Under the pieces are notes generated by a model. The model had not been told where the DNA came from. It did not search any database and saw nothing but the letters and a program-made list of their open reading frames with translations. 64,000 nt of DNA from Mycobacterium sp. 1274761.0 (lineage in GTDB: Bacteria > Actinomycetota > Actinomycetes > Mycobacteriales > Mycobacteriaceae): assembly GCF_001668615.1 (NCBI RefSeq), contig NZ_LZMC01000111.1, positions 1-64,000 on the forward strand, given 5' to 3'. A program made the translations under genes and the position numbers. Of this stretch, positions 58,647 through 64,000 are shown one piece after another; the stretch's first letter is position 1; every line of letters starts with the position of its first letter.

Positions 58647-59557
58647 TGGCGCGCAGCGACAACGACACCTGGGACCTCGCGTCGAGCGTGGGGGCGACGG
58701 CCACCATGGTCGCCGCCCAGCGAGTGCTCGCCCACCGCGAGGGCCTTATCGATGATCCGTTCGCCGAGCCGCTGGTGCGTGCCGTCGGGCTGGACTTCTT
58801 CGTCAAGATCCTCGACGGCGAGATCGACATGGCCGATTTGGCGGACGTGGACCCGCGGTTCACCGTCCGCCGGTCGGCCGAAGGGATGACAGTCCGCACC
58901 CGGCACTTCGACAAGTTGTTCACCGACGCCGCCGACGCCGGGGTCCGGCAGGCGGTCATTCTGGCGGCCGGGTTGGATGCGCGCGCCTATCGGCTGCCCT
59001 GGCCCGACGGCACGGTCGTCTTCGAGGTGGATCAGCCCGAGGTCATCGATTTCAAGTCGAAGACGCTGGCGGGCCTGGGCGGCGCTGCGCCAAAGGCGAC
59101 GCGACGCACAGTCGCGATCGATCTTCGAGAAGACTGGCCGAAAGCGCTGCGCGACAATGGCTTCGACGCATCTCAGCCGACGGCGTGGATCGCCGAGGGG
59201 TTGTTGATTTATCTGCCTGCGCAGGCGCAGGATCTGCTCTTCGACCGGATCGACGAGCTCAGCGCCCCGGGCAGCCGCGTCGCCACCGAACACATCCCCG
59301 ACGTCACCATGTTCTCCGATGAGCGGTCGCAGCAGATCTCCGAACGCCTCAAGCAGTACGGCCACGACTTCGAGATGCGCGATCTCATCTATCACGAGCA
59401 GCGCAGCGATGTGGTCGACTACCTCACCGGCCACGGCTGGGATGCCACCGCCCGAAGGGTGCCGGATGCGTATTCCGACAACGGTTTCGAGTTTCCCGAG
59501 GACGGCGCGATGGGTTTCTTCGCCGAGATGAGCTACGTCAGCGCCATCAAACGCTGA
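58643..59557 (+). CDS. SAM-dependent methyltransferase paralog 4
   Basis: 304 aa, start overlapping paralog 3; ATG 58646 is one codon further in. Motifs are DNDTWDLASSVGATATMVAA, AVILAAGLDARAYRLPWPDG, VVFEVDQPEVIDFKSKTL and TAWIAEGLLIYLPAQAQDLL. The cap segment is EHIPDVTMFSDERSQQISER. It ends 186 bp before the converging sppA, in a region of nested inverted repeats. Confidence 0.9.
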   Translation: MMARSDNDTWDLASSVGATATMVAAQRVLAHREGLIDDPFAEPLVRAVGLDFFVKILDGEIDMADLADVDPRFTVRRSAEGMTVRTRHFDKLFTDAADAGVRQAVILAAGLDARAYRLPWPDGTVVFEVDQPEVIDFKSKTLAGLGGAAPKATRRTVAIDLREDWPKALRDNGFDASQPTAWIAEGLLIYLPAQAQDLLFDRIDELSAPGSRVATEHIPDVTMFSDERSQQISERLKQYGHDFEMRDLIYHEQRSDVVDYLTGHGWDATARRVPDAYSDNGFEFPEDGAMGFFAEMSYVSAIKR

Positions 59558-59743
59558 CGGCCTCACCCCCGGTCGAGCGGGCCCGCTCCCCTTCCCCCGC
59601 GAGCGTGCGTGTCTGCACGAGACACGCCGCGCGTTTTCGACACTTTGCGCACCCTCGTTCCCGTGCGAGCGCGCGGCGATCGCCGACGATCAGTGCGTGT
59701 CGAGCAACAGACACGCACGCTTGGGCGGATGCATCCCCAAGGC
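59558..59743. repeat. Nested inverted repeats between methyltransferase 4 and sppA
   Basis: The outer dyad GCGTGCGTGTCTG (59603-59615) pairs perfectly with CAGACACGCACGC (59707-59719). Inside the left arm is GTGTCT-GCACG-AGACAC, and around the right arm GTGCGTGTC...GACACGCAC. In the centre is the palindrome CGGCGATCGCCG (59674-59685). It may act as the shared terminator of the two converging genes. Confidence 0.8.
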
Positions 59744-61540
59744 TTAGAACCGGTAATTCCCCAGCCACAACGCGCTGACGCCGGTCAGCGAGCGCTCTGC
59801 GTGACCCAACATGTCCAACACCGACCGGCCGACCAGCGCAGCGACGGCCTCGGTCAGCGACGCGGCCGCGGGCTGCGACGAAGGCTTGGGCCGCAGGAAG
59901 TCCAGGAACGACGAGCCCGGGTAGTTGACGATGCGGACATCGGCGTCCTCGCCGTGCCCCGCCAACACCTTGGCCCTGTTGATCGCGGTGCGTAGCCCTC
60001 CGAGCTCGTCGACCAAACCGCGTTCGAGCGCGTCGGCACCGGTCCACACCCGACCGCGGGCCACGGCATCGACGGCCTCCACGGTCAGCTTTCGGCCTTC
60101 GGCTACGCGCTGGACGAAATCGGTGTAGCAGAGGTCGGCCTCGGCCTCGACGCGGGCGCGCTGCTCGTCGGTGAACGGCGTGTTGATCGACCACGCGTCG
60201 GCATTGTCGTTGGTGCGCACCGAATCCGATCCCACACCCAGCCTGTCTTTGAGTTCGCGGGCCACTATCTTGCCGGCCAGTACTCCGATGGAGCCGGTGA
60301 TGGTGCCCGCGTTAGCGACGATCGCGTCGGCGCCCGTCGACACGTAGTAGCCACCCGACGCCGCCACCGCACCCATCGAGACGACGATCGGCGTCTTGCT
60401 GTCCCCGATCCGATTCACTTCTCGCCAAATAGTTTCCGATGCAGTGACCGATCCACCGGGGCTGTCCACCCGCAACACGATCGCCGACACCGAATCATCG
60501 GCTGCCGCCTCGCGCAGCGCGGCCGCGATGGTGTCTCCGCCCGCGCTGGAGTTGCCCAACGGCAACACGCCGGGACCGCCCCGCCCATTGACGATCGGGC
60601 CGTGCAGCGTGACGACAGCGATCGTCGGTTTCGCCTTTCGACCCGGGATCGGCGGCACTTGCGAGCCGGGGCGGCCAGCAGCTGCCTTCGCATACCGCGA
60701 CAGGTACAGCCGCGGCGCAGCATCGGGATCATTGTCGGCGTCGCCCCTACTTGCCGAAAAGTTCGGCGCTCCTACGAGTTCGTTGATGCGCGCATATGCC
60801 TCGTCGCGGAAGCCGATTCGATCGATCAGCCGGGCCGTGACGGCGTCATCGCGCAGCAGAGGCGCCTTGTTCGCCAAGTCGTCGAGGGTGGCCGTGTCGA
60901 CGTGGCGAGCTTGCGCGACCGCTCGCCAAACCTCGTCGTGCAGACTTTGCAGCACTCGGCTGTCCGCCTCACGGTGGGCGTCGGTATAGCGGTCCTCGGT
61001 GAAACGGTTTGTGGCAGACTTGTATTCGCCGACGGTGATGAATTGAGGTTCAATGCCCGCTTTGTCGAGCGCAGTACGGAGGAAGAGCGCGTTGGTCGCG
61101 AAACCGACGAGGTTGACTGTTCCCGACGATTGCATCCACACCTCACGGAACGCCGACGCCAGGTAGTACGCCAGCGTGCCGGGGTAGGTCTCGGCCCACG
61201 CCAGCGACGGCTTGACGTCGCTGAAGGCCGAAATCGCATCGCGCAGTTCCTGGACCGGACCGGCGGCCGCAGCGGGCAGCTGCACCCGTGCGACCAAGCC
61301 CGCCACACGCTTGTCCTCGGCGGCACGGTGGATCGCGGCGACTGCCTCGCGCAGGACCATCGGCTTTCCGCCGGTGATGATCGCCATCGGGTCGAACCCA
61401 CTGGTCTCCGGCGGGGCCGTCAACAGGTCCAGCTCGAGCACGCAGCCGTCGGGTATGCCGTGGTGGCGGGCGGTGTCCACTTTGCGGGCAAGCTGCCGCA
61501 GGTCATCGGCGCCGGGAAGGCTGGGCAAAAAGCTGAACAT
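59744..61540 (-). CDS. sppA: Signal peptide peptidase SppA, 67K type
   Basis: 598 aa. Tandem-domain ClpP-like serine protease with a Ser-Lys dyad. General base K174 is in the N-terminal domain (FITVGEYKSATNRFTEDRYT). Nucleophile S395 is in the C-terminal domain (VVSMGAVAASGGYYVSTGA), followed by ANAGTITGSIGVLAGKIVA. Positions resemble E. coli SppA K209/S409. No clear N-terminal membrane anchor is seen, so membrane association may be peripheral. It degrades leftover signal peptides. Converges with the methyltransferase array and diverges from an LLM gene. Confidence 0.93.
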   Translation of the reverse strand: MFSFLPSLPGADDLRQLARKVDTARHHGIPDGCVLELDLLTAPPETSGFDPMAIITGGKPMVLREAVAAIHRAAEDKRVAGLVARVQLPAAAAGPVQELRDAISAFSDVKPSLAWAETYPGTLAYYLASAFREVWMQSSGTVNLVGFATNALFLRTALDKAGIEPQFITVGEYKSATNRFTEDRYTDAHREADSRVLQSLHDEVWRAVAQARHVDTATLDDLANKAPLLRDDAVTARLIDRIGFRDEAYARINELVGAPNFSASRGDADNDPDAAPRLYLSRYAKAAAGRPGSQVPPIPGRKAKPTIAVVTLHGPIVNGRGGPGVLPLGNSSAGGDTIAAALREAAADDSVSAIVLRVDSPGGSVTASETIWREVNRIGDSKTPIVVSMGAVAASGGYYVSTGADAIVANAGTITGSIGVLAGKIVARELKDRLGVGSDSVRTNDNADAWSINTPFTDEQRARVEAEADLCYTDFVQRVAEGRKLTVEAVDAVARGRVWTGADALERGLVDELGGLRTAINRAKVLAGHGEDADVRIVNYPGSSFLDFLRPKPSSQPAAASLTEAVAALVGRSVLDMLGHAERSLTGVSALWLGNYRF

Positions 61541-61596
61541 GGCCCGAGCCTACCGACGCGGGCTCCGCCGAGATCGCCGCGGCCTAGGGTGGTTGG

Positions 61597-62523
61597 GTGC
61601 GGTTCTCCATCTCGATCCCCCAACTGGACTATGACCGGTTCGACGACGCCGGCGTGCAGGCTTATCTAGCGCGCGCCGAGAAGCTCGGCTTCGACGGTGG
61701 CTGGACGCTGGAGCAGGTCGTCGGCAAGTCACCCGGGATTGCGCCGCTGCAACTACTCGCCTACGCGGCGGCCTGCACCAGCCGGCTGCGGCTGGGCGTC
61801 GCGGTGTTGATCACGACGCTGCACGACCCGCTGCAACTCGCGGCGGCAATCACCGCCGTCGACCGCCTCAGCCACGGCCGGCTGGACGTCGGTGTCGGCC
61901 ACGGCGGCAAACGCAGACCGTTCAGAGCCTTCGGCGTGGCACCGGAATCGTTCGTCAGCTATTTCACCGAGGGCATCGACCTGATGAAGGCGGCGTGGTC
62001 CGACGAGGCGACCGTGACGTTTCACGGGCGGTTCCGCGACGTCGACGGGCTGACGATCCAGCCCAAGCCCGTACAGCGGCCGCACCCGCCGCTGTGGGTG
62101 GGCGGCACCGCCCCCAAGGCGCTCGCGCGTGCCGTCCGGATCGGCGACGCCTTCCTGGGTGCTGGCTCGTCGACCACCTCGACCTTCGTCGAGGCGGCCA
62201 AGACCGTGCGTCGTGAACTCGACGAACAGGGCAAGGACCCAAGGCAATTCACCATCGGCAAGCGGGTGTATCTGATGGTCGACGACGATGCCGCCCGCGC
62301 CCGCGGACGCGTCGTCGAGGGGCTGCACCGGATCTACGACAACATGCCGGGCATCGAGGACGTGCCGGTGTCAGGGACACCCGACGACGTGGCTCAAGGG
62401 CTACAAGAGGTGATCGACGCGGGCGCCAAGATGGTGCTGTTGAATCCGGTCGGTGCGAACGTCGCCGAAGACCGCGAGCAGATGGAACGCCTTGCCGCCG
62501 AGGTGATTCCGCAATTGCGCTGA
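61597..62523 (+). CDS. LLM-class F420-dependent oxidoreductase 3
   Basis: 308 aa, GTG start (MRFSISIPQLDYDRFDDAGV). Luciferase-like TIM barrel: KLGFDGGWTLEQVVGKSPG, LRLGVAVLITTLHDPLQLAA, GRLDVGVGHGGKRRPFRAFG and RPHPPLWVGGTAPKALARAV. It belongs to a different LLM subgroup from the tandem pair at 36.6-38.3 kb. Likely uses F420 or FMN; substrate unknown. A strong hairpin terminator follows its stop. Confidence 0.88.
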   Translation: MRFSISIPQLDYDRFDDAGVQAYLARAEKLGFDGGWTLEQVVGKSPGIAPLQLLAYAAACTSRLRLGVAVLITTLHDPLQLAAAITAVDRLSHGRLDVGVGHGGKRRPFRAFGVAPESFVSYFTEGIDLMKAAWSDEATVTFHGRFRDVDGLTIQPKPVQRPHPPLWVGGTAPKALARAVRIGDAFLGAGSSTTSTFVEAAKTVRRELDEQGKDPRQFTIGKRVYLMVDDDAARARGRVVEGLHRIYDNMPGIEDVPVSGTPDDVAQGLQEVIDAGAKMVLLNPVGANVAEDREQMERLAAEVIPQLR

Positions 62524-62530
62524 AAGGCGA

Positions 62531-62555
62531 AAGCCCCCGAATGAATCGGGGGCTT
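62531..62555. terminator. Bidirectional terminator between the LLM gene and rplO
   Basis: A perfect 10-bp stem AAGCCCCCGA / TCGGGGGCTT with the 5-base loop ATGAA. It is 7 bp past the LLM stop and 14 bp past the rplO stop on the other strand. GC-rich with terminal A/T pairs, typical of a terminator shared by converging genes. Confidence 0.88.
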
Positions 62556-62568
62556 ATCGGCTTGGACG

Positions 62569-63030
62569 TCAGAGCTCTGTCGCGGAACCGCCTGCCGCTT
62601 CGGTCCATGATCCGCCCGCGGATGCGATCTTTTCCTTCGCGCTGGCGCTGAACTTGTTCGCGGTGACGTTGACCTTCACGGTCAGCTTGCCATCGCCGAG
62701 CACCTTCACCAGAGAGTTCTTGCGGACCGCGCCGGCGGCGACGAGTTCGTCGACGCCGACGTCGCCGCCCTTGGGGAACAGCTTGTTCAGGTCGCCGACG
62801 TTGACAACTTCGTACTCGGTGCGGAACCGGTTACGGAAACCCTTCAGCTTAGGCAGCCGCATGTGAATCGGCATCTGACCGCCCTCGAACATCACCGGGA
62901 CGTTCTTGCGGGCCTTCGTACCCTTCGTACCGCGACCGGCGGTCTTGCCCTTGGAGCCTTCGCCGCGACCCACCCGGGTTTTCGCGGTCTTCGATCCCGG
63001 CGCGGGCTTGAGATCATGAAGTTTGATCAT
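62569..63030 (-). CDS. rplO: 50S ribosomal protein L15
   Basis: 153 aa: MIKLHDLKPAPGSKTAKTRV, GRGEGSKGKTAGRGTKGTKA, FEGGQMPIHMRLPKLKGFRN, then the globular C-terminal domain ending GGSWTEAAGGSATEL. Its ATG overlaps the rpmD stop by one base (TAATG). Last gene of the ribosomal run entering from the right edge; in many bacteria secY follows, but here sppA and the methyltransferases intervene. Confidence 0.97.
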   Translation of the reverse strand: MIKLHDLKPAPGSKTAKTRVGRGEGSKGKTAGRGTKGTKARKNVPVMFEGGQMPIHMRLPKLKGFRNRFRTEYEVVNVGDLNKLFPKGGDVGVDELVAAGAVRKNSLVKVLGDGKLTVKVNVTANKFSASAKEKIASAGGSWTEAAGGSATEL

Positions 63031-63218
63031 TATTTGGACTCCACCTCTTCCACCTCTACGAGGTGATGCACGGTCTTGATGAGCCCGCGCGTCTGCGCGT
63101 TGTCCTCACGCACGACCGACTGACGGATCTTGCGCAGACCCAGCGACCGCAGGCTTTCCCTCTGCCGCCACCGGGCACCGATGGTGCTGCGAACCTGGGT
63201 GATCTTCAGCTCTGCCAT
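63030..63218 (-). CDS. rpmD: 50S ribosomal protein L30
   Basis: 62 aa: MAELKITQVRSTIGARWRQR, ESLRSLGLRKIRQSVVREDN and TRGLIKTVHHLVEVEEVESK. Canonical L30 ferredoxin-like fold and length. Two bases separate it from the rpsE stop. Confidence 0.97.
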   Translation of the reverse strand: MAELKITQVRSTIGARWRQRESLRSLGLRKIRQSVVREDNAQTRGLIKTVHHLVEVEEVESK

Positions 63219-63220
63219 GG

Positions 63221-63892
63221 CTATGCCGTTCCTTCACGTGCGGCGCTCGCGGCCAGCGCGTCGGCCTCACGGCGCGCCTTGAGCATGCCGGCGGGCGCCA
63301 CGTCTTCGATCGGCAGGCCGCGCCGGGCCGCTACCTCTTCGGGACGCTGCAGCAGCTTCAGCGCGGCAACGGTGGCATGCACCACGTTGATCGCGTTGTC
63401 GCTACCCAGCGACTTGGCCAGGATGTCGTGCACGCCAGCGCATTCCAGCACCGCGCGGGCGGCGCCACCGGCGATCACACCGGTACCGGGGCTGGCCGGG
63501 CGCAGCATGACCACGCCCGCGGCCGCCTCACCCTGCACCGGATGCGTGATGGTGCCGCCGATCAGCGGAACGCGGAAGAAACCCTTGCGTGCCTCCTCGA
63601 CGCCCTTGGCGATCGCGGCGGGAACTTCCTTGGCCTTGCCGTAGCCGACACCGACCATGCCGTTGCCGTCGCCGACGATGACCAGCGCGGTGAAGCTGAA
63701 GCGTCGACCACCCTTGACCACCTTGGAGACGCGGTTGATCGCGACGACGCGCTCCAGATAGTTGCTCTTGTCGCCGCCGTCGCGGTCGCGCCGACCACCA
63801 CGATCGTCGCGTCGGCCACGACCCTCGCGATCGCCGCGCGGTGGCCGGTTATCTGAAGTCGCCGGCCCGGCGCCTGTCGCCTGCTCGGCCAT
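63221..63892 (-). CDS. rpsE: 30S ribosomal protein S5
   Basis: 223 aa. The Arg/Asp/Gly-rich N-terminal extension (GDREGRGRRDDRGGRRDRDG) is characteristic of actinobacterial S5. The core follows: LERVVAINRVSKVVKGGRRF, SFTALVIVGDGNGMVGVGYG, PLIGGTITHPVQGEAAAGVV and GTGVIAGGAARAVLECAGVH. It contributes to decoding accuracy. It lies downstream of rplR. Confidence 0.97.
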   Translation of the reverse strand: MAEQATGAGPATSDNRPPRGDREGRGRRDDRGGRRDRDGGDKSNYLERVVAINRVSKVVKGGRRFSFTALVIVGDGNGMVGVGYGKAKEVPAAIAKGVEEARKGFFRVPLIGGTITHPVQGEAAAGVVMLRPASPGTGVIAGGAARAVLECAGVHDILAKSLGSDNAINVVHATVAALKLLQRPEEVAARRGLPIEDVAPAGMLKARREADALAASAAREGTA

Positions 63893-63920
63893 TACGCAAT
63901 CCTTCCAATTGTTTTCGTCA

Positions 63921-64000
63921 TTAGAACTTCAGCCCACCTTCGCGTGCCGCATCGGCCAGCGCCGCGAGCCGTCCGCCGTAGGTGTAGCCACCCCGGTCGA
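63921..64000 (-). CDS. rplR: 50S ribosomal protein L18, C-terminal fragment
   Basis: The window edge cuts this gene. The visible 26 codons read DRGGYTYGGRLAALADAARE then GGLKF and stop (TAA 63923-63921), the conserved L18 C-terminus. It is followed by rpsE after 28 bp, the standard rplR-rpsE-rpmD-rplO order. Confidence 0.93.
   Translation of the reverse strand, partial: DRGGYTYGGRLAALADAAREGGLKF

Overview
The window is high-GC actinobacterial DNA. Its gene content and order point to a mycobacterium, probably a fast-growing, environmental Mycolicibacterium-like species. The evidence is a complete ESX-4 type VII secretion locus next to rplM-rpsI-glmM, cutinases, F420-dependent luciferase-like oxidoreductases, mycobacterial sigL-rslA, TIGR00027-type methyltransferases and the mmsA-fadE9-mmsB valine cluster. 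Species was not determined. Locus tags from M. tuberculosis quoted in the entries are from memory, not from a search.

Layout from left to right. (1) 1-5.7 kb: two type VII-associated genes (the first cut by the window edge), glmM, a small secreted protein, an AIM24-family protein, rpsI-rplM and a tiny Excalibur-domain secreted protein. (2) 5.7-15.5 kb: ESX-4, with esxT, esxU, an Rv3446c-family gene and eccC4 leftward, eccD4-mycP4 rightward, and eccB4 leftward. (3) 15.5-26.2 kb: a block not found at this point in M. tuberculosis as I recall it. It holds a polyprenyl diphosphate synthase with a coupled unknown protein, and a divergent four-gene overlapping operon (two unknown proteins, a class III nucleotide cyclase-ATPase-TPR protein and an FAD desaturase-like enzyme). 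A CGNR regulator and a divergent EamA transporter follow. (4) 26.2-28.3 kb: three tandem cutinase-like secreted esterases. (5) 28.3-33.0 kb: truA and the rplQ-rpoA-rpsD-rpsK-rpsM-rpmJ-infA run, all leftward.

(6) 33.4-36.6 kb: a fused response regulator/thioredoxin-reductase-like flavoprotein and its cyclic-nucleotide-binding histidine kinase. (7) 36.6-40 kb: two tandem LLM oxidoreductases, rmlB and rmlC. (8) 40-43.7 kb: mmsA-fadE9-mmsB for valine breakdown. (9) 43.7-46.5 kb: a HAD phosphatase and a NarL-type two-component pair. (10) 46.5-51.6 kb: a compact leftward operon of a ThDP enzyme, an SRPBCC protein, a KAS III-like enzyme with an altered active site, a HisC-like aminotransferase and a MarR regulator. 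It looks like a small uncharacterised biosynthetic cluster. (11) 51.6-55.6 kb: secY-adk-map-sigL-rslA. (12) 55.9-59.6 kb: four tandem SAM methyltransferase paralogs. (13) 59.7-64 kb: sppA, an LLM oxidoreductase and the rplR-rpsE-rpmD-rplO end of the large ribosomal protein operon.

The best candidates for undescribed biology are the operon at 46.5-51.6 kb and the divergent isoprenoid/cyclase block at 15.5-24.5 kb. Next are the redox two-component pair at 33.4-36.6 kb and several short tandem repeats with palindromic cores at gene ends; one of these repeats is translated into the C-terminus of FadE9. No tRNA, rRNA, CRISPR array, insertion sequence or prophage was seen.
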